Shown: positions 1 to 5,362 of the stretch, piece after piece
How positions within the stretch are numbered: the stretch's first letter is position 1
Layout of the letters: each line of letters begins with the position of its first letter
NCBI GenBank assembly: GCA_030616835.1
Contig: JAUWWP010000095.1
Coordinates: 1-8,110 of the forward strand
Source: Deltaproteobacteria bacterium
Lineage (GTDB): Bacteria > Desulfobacterota > G020345765
Length of the DNA stretch: 8,110 bases
Direction: 5' to 3'
The notes under the pieces: model-generated
Databases searched by the model: none
Told to the model about the DNA's origin: nothing
Seen by the model: only the letters and a program-made list of their open reading frames with translations
Translations under genes and position numbers: made by a program

Positions 1-1044
1 GAGAGTCGAGCGGGTATTGGAGGATGCCGGGTCAGGGTCAAGGTGGCCGAGGGCAGGGATAAGCGAAGAGGCCTGGCAGATATTAAGGGATTGATCGAAA
101 AAAGCCGGTTGAAAGATGAGATTAAATCTCTGAGCTTGGGGGTCTTTGAGTCTCTGGCCAGAGCCGAGGCAAAGATTCATCGAAGAAAGCTCAGCGAGAT
201 CCGATTTCATGAAGTCGGAGCGCTGGATTGTATTATTGATGTAGTGGGAGTGATAGCCGGGTTGGGTCTGTTGGATGTCGGCCGGATTAGTGCCTCGAAA
301 ATACCCCTGGGGCGAGGATGGGTAAATCTTGAGCGCGGAAATCTTCCCCTCCCTGCCCCGGCAACTATGGAAATACTGAAGGATGTTCCGGTTTATTCCT
401 CCCCGGTCGAGGGGGAGCTGGTGACCCCTACCGGAGCAGCCATCCTTACCAATCTGACTCGAGATTTTGGAGATCTCCCCTCAATGAGGATTGAGCGGGT
501 AGGTTACGGAGTTGGAGAGAGGGACTATCCGGCTTACCCCAATCTTCTCAGAATCGTCCTGGGCAGAGAAGATAAAAAGGAGGGGAAGGAGGAGAGGATA
601 GTAGTCATCGAGACAAATATTGACGATATGAACCCGGAGCTTTACGATAACTTGATCGAGAGGCTCTTTCAGGAAGGTGCCCTGGATGTTTATCTTACCA
701 ACATTCAGATGAAGAAGACAAGGCCAGGCATCCTGCTCAGTGTCCTCGCCCGGGAGGAGCAGCGGACAAAGCTGACGGAGATTATCTTCCAGGAGTCCAC
801 CTCAATTGGTATCCGCTTTTATCCGGCAGGTAGATATAAACTCTCCCGGAGAGCGGGTAAGCTGGAGACATCTTATGGTAAGGTTCGAGTTAAGATCTCA
901 CAGGGGAAAAAAGGTATGATGAACTTAGCTCCGGAGTACGATGATTGTAAAAAGTTAGCAAGGAGGGCGGGGGTACCGTTAAAGGCAATCTATAGTGAGG
1001 TTCAGGGGAGACTGGCCCAGCTCAAGGATCTACCAAAATTATGA
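1..1044 (+). CDS. larC: LarC, nickel-pincer cofactor nickel chelatase (5' end outside window)
   Basis: LarC inserts nickel into the pyridinium-3,5-bisthiocarboxylic acid mononucleotide in a CTP-dependent reaction, the last step in making the nickel-pincer cofactor of lactate racemase and related enzymes; it is cytoplasmic. The frame is open to base 1. The visible start (AGIGG then KVAEG) matches the interior of LarC proteins, so the GTG at 43 is not the start and roughly 50-60 N-terminal residues are missing. Counting visible residues, family-typical stretches are HEVGA (70-74), PTGAAIL (143-149), ETNIDDMNPE (204-213) and IQMKKTRPG (235-243), followed by an APEYDDC segment near the C-terminus. 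The N- and C-terminal domains are fused in one frame, unlike Lactiplantibacillus plantarum, where larC1 and larC2 are joined by frameshifting. The His-rich stretch common before the LADI segment is replaced by charged residues (GRDKRRG). The stop overlaps the next start (ATGA), suggesting an operon. Confidence 0.93.
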   Translation, partial: ESRAGIGGCRVRVKVAEGRDKRRGLADIKGLIEKSRLKDEIKSLSLGVFESLARAEAKIHRRKLSEIRFHEVGALDCIIDVVGVIAGLGLLDVGRISASKIPLGRGWVNLERGNLPLPAPATMEILKDVPVYSSPVEGELVTPTGAAILTNLTRDFGDLPSMRIERVGYGVGERDYPAYPNLLRIVLGREDKKEGKEERIVVIETNIDDMNPELYDNLIERLFQEGALDVYLTNIQMKKTRPGILLSVLAREEQRTKLTEIIFQESTSIGIRFYPAGRYKLSRRAGKLETSYGKVRVKISQGKKGMMNLAPEYDDCKKLARRAGVPLKAIYSEVQGRLAQLKDLPKL

Positions 1045-1361
1045 TCAAGTTTACCTCACGATTACTCATAGTTGCTGGGATAATTCTGCTGGTTCTTTAT
1101 TTTTTTCGATTCTCGATAAAGCACGGAGGGCTGGAGATAGAGTTCCGGGATAGGGCAAGGATTGAGAACCTACGGAAGATTACCAGTGAGGTAAAGCAGA
1201 AGGTTTTGTCCCTATTAGTCGGGATATGGACTGTGCCCGACAGGGGGGCAGAAGGGAAGGTCTCCTCGGGAAGAGCTAAAAAGGACTTAAGAAGCACTGA
1301 TGAGCAGATCTCGGAAGAGGATCGGCGGGAGCTGGAGAAGATAATAGAGGAAAAATATTAG
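1041..1361 (+). CDS. Small single-span membrane protein, unknown function
   Basis: I do not recognise this 106-residue protein. A short positive N-terminus (K3, R7) precedes one hydrophobic segment at about residues 8-22 (LLIVAGIILLVLYFF), followed by a charged tail. The last 20 residues are rich in Glu, Lys and Arg and probably helical, possibly a coiled coil. The segment could be a signal anchor; no lipobox or cleavage site is evident. The ATG overlaps the larC stop as ATGA, implying translational coupling and expression in the larC transcript. The opposite-strand frame over 1097-1297 is read as a shadow. That the gene is real rests on the overlap, the neat membrane segment and the next gene following 41 bp later. 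No function can be inferred beyond a membrane location. Confidence 0.72.
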   Translation: MIKFTSRLLIVAGIILLVLYFFRFSIKHGGLEIEFRDRARIENLRKITSEVKQKVLSLLVGIWTVPDRGAEGKVSSGRAKKDLRSTDEQISEEDRRELEKIIEEKY

Positions 1362-1365
1362 GTAG

Positions 1366-1388
1366 CTTGTCCTGAGTTTATCGAAGGA
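1366..1388 (+). repeat. Dispersed TCCTGAG/TCGAAGGA repeat, copy 1
   Basis: This 23-nt unit has TCCTGAG and TCGAAGGA blocks around a variable centre (TTTA). It differs from the copy at 2549-2571 at three central positions. It lies between two genes of the membrane-protein operon and ends three bases before the AGGAGG ribosome site of the next gene. TCCT and AGGA can pair into a short hairpin. Confidence 0.7.
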
Positions 1389-1402
1389 ATAGGAGGCAAG
1401 AG

Positions 1403-1858
1403 ATGGCAAGAAGGGATTGGGGAGAGGAGCTTATCGAGGATAAGGAAGCGATTAAGAGGGGCCTGAAGGATTTCCTGAGAAGTTTAAGCCGATTGGAGTC
1501 AGCTATTTTAATTAGGGCGGGGGCAACCTTAGTGGTATTAATAGCACTCGGAGTGGGGCTGCCCTTGCTCTTCGGTCTCTTTGCCCCGAAGCTGGAGGCG
1601 AAGGTACTGGCCAACACCTCAACCAAGGTGGGAAGTTTCGTTCTGATCAATAACTTAGGTAGCTCTGACTGGAAAGAGGTAAAGATGACCCTTAATGGAA
1701 GATACACCTACCAGGTAGACAGGATAGAAGCCGGGGGCAAACTTACCATCATGGTGCAGAGCTTTACCGAAGATGGAAAAGCAGCTCCCAAGAACTTGCC
1801 ACCTAATGTTTTACTTATTGAGTGTGATAAAGGCAAATCCGTTTTCCCCCTAAATTAA
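1403..1858 (+). CDS. Membrane-anchored protein with extracytoplasmic beta-rich domain
   Basis: This 151-residue protein is not one I can name. Residues 1-38 are charged and probably cytoplasmic helices. One hydrophobic segment spans about 39-61 (AGATLVVLIALGVGLPLLFGLF). The remainder, 66-151, is likely outside the membrane and alternates hydrophobic and polar residues as in a beta-sandwich: FVLINN (79-84), DW (89-90), VKMTLNGRYTY (93-103), IEAGGKLTI (108-116) and FTEDG (121-125). That pattern, N..DW..V..TLN followed by a glycine turn and F..DG, recalls small fibronectin- or FxLYD-like extracytoplasmic domains; this is inference. The start is well supported: AGGAGG at 1391-1396 lies six bases before the ATG. 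It sits in line with the genes on both sides, 25 bp ahead of the next start. Confidence 0.78.
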   Translation: MARRDWGEELIEDKEAIKRGLKDFLRSLSRLESAILIRAGATLVVLIALGVGLPLLFGLFAPKLEAKVLANTSTKVGSFVLINNLGSSDWKEVKMTLNGRYTYQVDRIEAGGKLTIMVQSFTEDGKAAPKNLPPNVLLIECDKGKSVFPLN

Positions 1859-1865
1859 AGGAGAG

Positions 1866-1876
1866 AAAGGAGGTGA
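1866..1876 (+). promoter_or_regulatory. Near-perfect Shine-Dalgarno for the holin-like gene
   Basis: AAAGGAGGTGA is complementary to the canonical 3' tail of 16S rRNA over its whole length and lies six bases before the ATG at 1883. It is stronger than the other sites in the window, suggesting high translation of the small membrane protein from this operon. Confidence 0.75.
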
Positions 1877-1882
1877 AAGCTA

Positions 1883-2185
1883 ATGAAATTAAATAAGACT
1901 TCGCTGGGATTCTCCCTGGGGATTGTCTGGGGATTAGGAGTGTTTCTGCTCACCATCTGGATTATGATCAGATTCCCCCAGGGGGAGCATCTGTACCTGG
2001 GAATGCTGAAGAATGTTTATTTAGGATACTCGGTGAGCTTTCCCGGAGCCGTTATTGGTCTTATCTGGGGTTTCATCGATGCTTTTATTGCCGGCTGGTT
2101 AATCGCTGCCCTGTATAATCTATTTTCGCGCGGGGAGGGAGAAGCCAAAGAGACGAAGGTAGAGCCAGTCGCCGAGAAAGAGTGA
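1883..2185 (+). CDS. Small two-span membrane protein, holin-like family
   Basis: The 100-residue protein has two hydrophobic segments: about residues 8-29 (GFSLGIVWGLGVFLLTIWIMI, with spaced glycines) and 54-80 (PGAVIGLIWGFIDAFIAGWLIAALYNLF), joined by a short loop with LGYSVSF. A hydrophilic, Glu/Lys-rich tail follows (84-100). Glycine spacing in both spans suggests tight helix packing. The pattern MKLN..G..LGI.WG, then LGYSVSFPGA..GLIWGF.DAF..G..I..LYNLF, matches small chromosomal membrane proteins often auto-annotated as bacteriophage holin, but no phage gene is nearby and that label should not be read as a lysis function. The start is fixed by the strong ribosome site 1866-1876. It closes the left operon; a palindrome-rich region follows. 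Confidence 0.8.
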   Translation: MKLNKTSLGFSLGIVWGLGVFLLTIWIMIRFPQGEHLYLGMLKNVYLGYSVSFPGAVIGLIWGFIDAFIAGWLIAALYNLFSRGEGEAKETKVEPVAEKE

Positions 2186-2233
2186 ATAACCCCACCCACA
2201 GAGCGGGGCTTCCGGTTTATTTCCAAAACAACC

Positions 2234-2279
2234 TCCTCCCCCTTGCCTGTCTTGAGCCTGTCGAAGGGATGGGGGAGGA
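2234..2279 (+). repeat. Copy 2 of the TCGAAGG repeat inside a 9-bp inverted repeat
   Basis: TCCTCCCCC (2234-2242) and GGGGGAGGA (2271-2279) are perfect reverse complements. The 28-base interval between them holds a variant of the dispersed repeat (2247-2268: CTGTCTTGAGCC then TGTCGAAGGG). In RNA this would be a stable stem with the repeat unit at its tip. Confidence 0.75.
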
Positions 2280-2284
2280 CAAAG

Positions 2285-2308
2285 CCTGTCCTGAGCGAAG
2301 CCGAAGGA
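2285..2308 (+). repeat. Dispersed repeat, GCGAAGCCGAAGGA variant (copy 3)
   Basis: CCTGTCCTGAGC is followed by GAAGCCGAAGGA. This is the second subtype of the same family, with GAAGCC in place of the CTGT centre; it recurs at 5288-5306. It lies six bases after the previous palindrome. Confidence 0.7.
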
Positions 2309-2350
2309 GAGGGGGTGAAAATTTTATCAATTTTTTCCTCCTCACCTTTA

Positions 2351-2383
2351 CCCCGATGTCCATCGTCCCGATGTCCATCGGGG
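2351..2383 (+). repeat. Tandem CCCGATGTCCATCG pair forming a hairpin
   Basis: CCCGATGTCCATCG occurs at 2352-2365 and again at 2367-2380, a 15-base period. The pair is bracketed by CCCCGATG (2351-2358) and CATCGGGG (2376-2383), perfect reverse complements. Alternative folds exist, for example CCCGAT/ATCGGG with a GTCC loop at 2367-2382. Two copies are too few for a CRISPR array. Confidence 0.7.
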
Positions 2384-2400
2384 TCTCCCTCCAGGGGAGA
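2384..2400 (+). repeat. TCTCCC/GGGAGA hairpin
   Basis: TCTCCC (2384-2389) pairs with GGGAGA (2395-2400) across a five-base loop. It abuts the tandem palindrome on its left. No T-run follows, so it is recorded as a repeat hairpin and not as a terminator. Confidence 0.5.
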
Positions 2401-2414
2401 GGGAATTATATGGG

Positions 2415-2453
2415 TGTCATTCATCCCCGTTCACAGAACGGGGTATTCTGACA
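2415..2453 (+). terminator. Two-tier palindrome, possible terminator of the left operon
   Basis: CCCCGTT (2425-2431) and AACGGGG (2437-2443) form a perfect 7-bp stem with a CACAG loop. Beyond a symmetric 5 x 5 internal mismatch, TGTCA (2415-2419) pairs with TGACA (2449-2453). TCTTTTC follows, so it could act as an intrinsic terminator, though the T-run is short. It lies 230 bp after the last left-operon gene and may simply be another repeat family member. Confidence 0.35.
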
Positions 2454-2464
2454 TCTTTTCATAA

Positions 2465-2592
2465 ACCCCGTTAGAAGCTCATCCGAAGTTTTAAATCATA
2501 TGGCTACTAAAGAATCTGTAAACTTTTCGTCTCCGTGGCAATCCGCTTCTTGTCCTGAGCCTGTCGAAGGAGAGGCGGATTTCTAACGGGGT
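2465..2592. mobile_element. MITE-like 128-bp element with 12-bp terminal inverted repeats
   Basis: ACCCCGTTAGAA (2465-2476) and TTCTAACGGGGT (2581-2592) are perfect 12-bp reverse complements. The similarity continues inward with a short gap, ATCCG near 2480 on the left and CGGAT at 2576-2580 on the right. There is no coding capacity inside. A possible two-base AA duplication flanks it (2463-2464 and 2593-2594), too short to be convincing. A second inverted repeat (AATCCGC at 2540-2546, GCGGATT at 2575-2581) is nested at its right end around a TCGAAGGA repeat. Non-autonomous transposable element is the best reading; an RNA-level regulatory hairpin ahead of rpoZ is the alternative. Confidence 0.5.
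2540..2581 (+). repeat. Copy 4 of the TCGAAGGA repeat inside a 7-bp inverted repeat
   Basis: AATCCGC and GCGGATT are perfect reverse complements around the consensus-like unit TCCTGAGCCTGTCGAAGGA (full unit 2549-2571). This has the same architecture as 2234-2279: different arm sequence, same repeat at the tip. Confidence 0.7.
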
Positions 2593-2604
2593 AACTTCTT
2601 AGCC

Positions 2605-2611
2605 AAGGAGG
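2605..2611 (+). promoter_or_regulatory. Ribosome binding site fixing the TTG start of rpoZ
   Basis: AAGGAGG lies five bases before the TTG at 2617. No ATG or GTG with comparable spacing begins this frame, and the TTG gives the conserved omega N-terminus M-A-R-I-T-V. Confidence 0.8.
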
Positions 2612-2616
2612 TTAAA

Positions 2617-2814
2617 TTGGCAAGAATAACCGTAGAGGACTGTCTAAAGAGGGTGGATAATAGATTCAGCCTGGTCTTAGTGGCGTCGAAAAGAGCCAAA
2701 CAATTAATGAAGGGATCGGCTCCCCTGATCGAAAATAAGGATAATAACAAGGAAATAGTAGTTGCCCTGCGCGAGATTGCTGCTGGGAAGGTTAACCTGG
2801 ATAAAGAGGAATGA
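2617..2814 (+). CDS. rpoZ: RNA polymerase omega subunit
   Basis: The 65-residue omega subunit binds the C-terminal part of beta-prime and aids assembly of RNA polymerase. The N-terminus MARITVEDCLKRV, the RFSLVLVASKRAKQL segment (16-30) and the late EIVVALREIAAGKV segment (46-59) match the family; the length is at the short end of its range. The start is TTG with AAGGAGG five bases upstream. Residues 1-3 (MAR) and T5 match the E. coli omega residues that help form ppGpp site 1 at the omega/beta-prime interface. Methionine aminopeptidase would be expected to expose A2. The stop overlaps the rel start (ATGA), so omega and the alarmone enzyme are likely translated together, an arrangement known in many proteobacteria. 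Confidence 0.93.
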   Translation: MARITVEDCLKRVDNRFSLVLVASKRAKQLMKGSAPLIENKDNNKEIVVALREIAAGKVNLDKEE

Positions 2815-4952
2815 TTAGGCTGAATGATATATTAGATCGGGCTCTAAGTTATAACCCGGAGGCTGACCTGGAGGTAGTTAAGCGAGCCTATGTATTTTCG
2901 GCCAAGGTCCATCAGGGGCAGGTGCGGCTTTCTGGTGAACCCTATCTGGTCCATCCAATTGAGGTAGCGGGAGTTTTGACTGATTTAAGAATGGACGTTG
3001 ACTCGATTGGCACGGGCCTACTGCATGATGTGGTTGAGGATGCCTGGACCGATCTTGAGCAGATCGAGAGGATCTTCGGGAAAGAAATAAGCTTCTTAGT
3101 GGACGGGGTAACCAAAATTAGCCAGATCTCCTTCAGCTCCTCGGAGAAGAAGCAGGCAGAGAACTTGCGCAAGATGATTGTAGCTATGACCAAGGATGTG
3201 AGGGTTATTTTGATTAAGCTGGCGGACCGACTCCATAATATGCGGACTCTCGAGTATCACGAAGAGGACAGAAGGGTCAAGATTGCTCAGGAGACAAGGA
3301 ATATATATGCTCCGCTGGCGCAACGGCTGGGAATAAACTGGTTAAAGTCAGAACTGGAGGACTTAAGTTTTATGCATCTAAACCCGGAGAGATATTATCG
3401 GTTAGCCAAGAGGATAGCAAAGAGCCGAAAGGAAAGGGAGAAGTATATTGAAGAGGTAGAGGGGATCGTCAAGGGAATTCTAACCAAATCGGGCGTTCCC
3501 GCGGAGGTATCCGGAAGGTCTAAGAATCTATTCAGCATAAATCAGAAAATGGAGAAATACGACTTAGACTTCGATCAGGTTTATGACATCATTGCCTTTC
3601 GGGTTATGGTCGGTTCTATCAAGGAATGTTATCAGGCCTTAGGAATTATTCATTCCCACTGGAAGCCGGTGCCCAAACGCTTTAAGGACTACATCGCTAT
3701 GCCCAAGGCCAATGGATATCAATCCCTCCATACTACGGTTATTGGCCCTCGTGGGGAGAGAGTGGAGATCCAGATCCGCACCGAGCAGATGCACCGAGTG
3801 GCCGAGGCCGGGATAGCCACCCACTGGAAATATAAAGAGGGCAAGGTTATCCAAGAAAAGGGTGACTGGGAATTCGCCTGGCTCCGCCAGCTTCTGGAGT
3901 GGCAGCAGGAGGTGCCCGATGCCAGCGAGTTTCTCGATACGGTTAAGATCGACCTTTTCCCTAACGAGGTTTATGTCTTTACTCCCCGGGGAGATGTCAA
4001 GGAGTTCCCCCGGGGTGCCACCCCCGTTGATTTTGCCTACAGCGTTCACACTGATATCGGCAACCATTGTGCCGGGGCAAAGCTGAGCGGGAAGATCGTT
4101 TCTTTGAAGACTGAATTGAAAAATGGGGATATTGTCGAAATCATAACATCGCCCACGAAAAGCCCCAATCGGGACTGGCTACGCTTCGCTAAAACCTCGA
4201 GGGCGAAAGCCAAGATTCGCCAGTGGATATCCCGGGCAGAGAGGGAAAGAAAGAGTGCTCTGGGCCGGGAACTCCTGGAGAAGGATTTTAGAAAGCATGG
4301 CCTTAATCTTTCCAAACTAATCCGTTCCGGGGAGGTGAAGAGGGTTGCCCGAGAGCGTAATTACAAGGAGGTTGAGAGCCTGATAGTCGCGGTGGGCACG
4401 GGAGTGATTCCCCCAAGCCAGATCAGCAAACGCTTCGTTCGGGCAGAAGATTTTCAATCGGAAAAAGCCTCCGCCCTCCAGAAAGTACTTCGGAAGCCGG
4501 CCAAGCGATCCCCCACTGCTATCTCCATTAAGGGGGTTGATGATATAATGGTGCGCTTCGGAAAGTGTTGTAATCCTCTGCCAGGGGATAATGTGATTGG
4601 ATTTATTACCCGGGGCCGGGGGGTTACCGTTCATAAAACTGACTGTCCCTGGGCTCTGGAAAGTGACCAGGAGCGGCGGTTAGAGGTGCAGTGGGATCTG
4701 CGGGAACAATCAGTGCGACCGGTTAAGATTAAAGTGGTATGTGTGGATCAGCCTGGAATGCTTGCGCAGATCACTCATTCAATCTCCTCAGTTGATGTAA
4801 ATATCCAGCATGCTAAGATCCAGACCACTATGGATAAGACAGCGATCGGTATCTTTGAGCTCAATGTCCGGGATACCAGTCACCTTCGCAGTGTGATCAG
4901 GTCAGTTGAGAAGATCGGAGGGGTGATCTCAGTGGAAAGGTTGGGGGCCTAA
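2811..4952 (+). CDS. rel: Bifunctional (p)ppGpp synthetase/hydrolase (RelA/SpoT family)
   Basis: This enzyme makes (p)ppGpp from ATP and GTP/GDP under starvation and degrades it otherwise; it is cytoplasmic and ribosome-associated. At 713 residues it is full length. The order is: HD hydrolase domain (about 25-190) with R39, H48, the HDVVED motif at 72-77, and D139 and N143 in LADRLHNMR, all as in active hydrolases; synthetase domain (about 235-345) with D259, RFKD at 290-293, GYQSLH at 302-307 and E319; TGS (about 380-445); a zinc-finger-like CC (586-587)...H608...C612 region; and a C-terminal ACT domain (about 637-711). The RxKD form of the synthetase motif, instead of the ExDD form of monofunctional RelA, together with the intact HD site, indicates both activities. 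It overlaps rpoZ by ATGA and ends one base before the convergent rpmB stop. It might equally be named spoT or relA. Confidence 0.97.
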   Translation: MIRLNDILDRALSYNPEADLEVVKRAYVFSAKVHQGQVRLSGEPYLVHPIEVAGVLTDLRMDVDSIGTGLLHDVVEDAWTDLEQIERIFGKEISFLVDGVTKISQISFSSSEKKQAENLRKMIVAMTKDVRVILIKLADRLHNMRTLEYHEEDRRVKIAQETRNIYAPLAQRLGINWLKSELEDLSFMHLNPERYYRLAKRIAKSRKEREKYIEEVEGIVKGILTKSGVPAEVSGRSKNLFSINQKMEKYDLDFDQVYDIIAFRVMVGSIKECYQALGIIHSHWKPVPKRFKDYIAMPKANGYQSLHTTVIGPRGERVEIQIRTEQMHRVAEAGIATHWKYKEGKVIQEKGDWEFAWLRQLLEWQQEVPDASEFLDTVKIDLFPNEVYVFTPRGDVKEFPRGATPVDFAYSVHTDIGNHCAGAKLSGKIVSLKTELKNGDIVEIITSPTKSPNRDWLRFAKTSRAKAKIRQWISRAERERKSALGRELLEKDFRKHGLNLSKLIRSGEVKRVARERNYKEVESLIVAVGTGVIPPSQISKRFVRAEDFQSEKASALQKVLRKPAKRSPTAISIKGVDDIMVRFGKCCNPLPGDNVIGFITRGRGVTVHKTDCPWALESDQERRLEVQWDLREQSVRPVKIKVVCVDQPGMLAQITHSISSVDVNIQHAKIQTTMDKTAIGIFELNVRDTSHLRSVIRSVEKIGGVISVERLGA

Positions 4953-4953
4953 A

Positions 4954-5145
4954 TTAGGGGGCTTTGGTTACAAATCCTGAACGGATGCAGCGGGTGCAGA
5001 CATTAAGACGGCGGACGGTGCCGCCGCGGATTACCCGGATCTTCTGAATATTAGGATGCCAGATCTTTTTGGTTCGGTTATGGGCGCGGCTGACATTATA
5101 GCCAAAAGAGGGTTTTTTCCCGCAGATCACACAAACCTTTGACAT
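4954..5145 (-). CDS. rpmB: 50S ribosomal protein bL28, zinc-binding (C+) form
   Basis: bL28 is a small protein of the large ribosomal subunit. The 63 residues include the typical CGKKPSFGYNVSRAHNRTKK segment and W29, and end in VCTRCIRSGFVTK. Two CxxC pairs (C5/C8 and C50/C53) form the zinc ribbon of the C+ form; organisms with several bL28 copies may also carry a C- paralogue induced under zinc limitation. AGGGAGG (plus-strand 5151-5157) lies five bases before the ATG. The gene stands alone on the minus strand, tail to tail with rel across a single base, with no terminator visible between them. Confidence 0.97.
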   Translation of the reverse strand: MSKVCVICGKKPSFGYNVSRAHNRTKKIWHPNIQKIRVIRGGTVRRLNVCTRCIRSGFVTKAP

Positions 5146-5172
5146 AATTTCCTCCCTGATCTATTAATCTAT

Positions 5173-5200
5173 TAAATACCACACCCTCAATTTTTTGCAA
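5173..5200 (-). promoter_or_regulatory. Candidate sigma70-type promoter for rpmB
   Basis: Reading the minus strand, TTGCAA (5195-5200) as -35 and TATTTA (5173-5178) as -10 are separated by 16 bases, about 30 bases upstream of the rpmB start. The surroundings are very AT-rich. An alternative pair, TTGAGG with TTAATA and a 17-base spacer, overlaps it, so the exact boxes are uncertain. Confidence 0.4.
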
Positions 5201-5242
5201 GCTTTTTTTAGAAAAAAATACAGCCCTAACTTCTGCCCTGCC

Positions 5243-5319
5243 TGTGCGTAGTGCGTAGCACAAAGACCGGCCTGCCTGTCCTGCCAGTCCTGAGCGAAGC
5301 CGAAGGGCCTATCGAAGGG
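5243..5319 (+). repeat. Hairpin plus composite TCGAAGG repeats
   Basis: TGTGC (5243-5247) and GCACA (5258-5262) flank a doubled GTGCGTA. After it come a GAAGCC-type unit (AGTCCTGAGCGAAGCCGAAGG, starting at 5286) and a truncated CCTATCGAAGGG tail (5308-5319). GGCCT (5269-5273) and AGGCC (5324-5328) bracket the composite as a 5-bp inverted repeat. A short open frame crossing this block (5251-5448) reads the repeat and is not a gene. Confidence 0.55.
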
Positions 5320-5362
5320 AAAGAGGCCCATTCCCATTTCCCGTCATTATTGAGGTGGAATG

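Larger units (their letters stand above)
2186..2616. other. 431-bp gene-free region packed with palindromic repeats
   Basis: No credible gene lies between the holin-like gene and rpoZ. Open frames on both strands here translate into repeat signatures (for example CPERSRR, SLSKG, SLRTG) and have no convincing ribosome sites. The interval instead carries at least six separate repeat or hairpin structures, listed individually, occupying much of its length. A weak CCCC/GGGG hairpin (2190-2193 with 2205-2208) just after the preceding stop shares its CACAGA loop with the stronger hairpin at 2425-2443. The promoter for rpoZ-rel should lie here or upstream, but I see no convincing -35/-10 pair. Confidence 0.75.

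Noticed and set aside
1883..2185. Prophage holin as part of a lysis module
   Set aside because: No endolysin, phage structural or integrase gene is nearby; the lytic transglycosylase at the far end is a typical cellular envelope enzyme on the other strand.
2351..2383. Possible CRISPR array
   Set aside because: Only two 14-bp copies with a one-base spacer, no cas genes; it is a tandem palindrome.
2017..2424. Minus-strand open frame of about 135 codons
   Set aside because: It runs across repeats (SLRTG, FDRLKTG, PSPLEG) and antisense into the holin-like gene; composition is that of repeat DNA.
2182..2464. Open frames on the plus strand (about 73 and 89 codons)
   Set aside because: They translate the palindromic repeats (CPERSRR, SLSKG, SEAEG), overlap each other in different frames and have no convincing ribosome site.
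3639..4634. Long antisense frames inside rel (up to 142 codons)
   Set aside because: They lie wholly within a clear full-length Rel protein on the other strand and show no family motifs.
2811..4952. Toxic small alarmone synthetase or other defence system
   Set aside because: The protein is a full-length, multi-domain housekeeping Rel with intact hydrolase residues, coupled to rpoZ.
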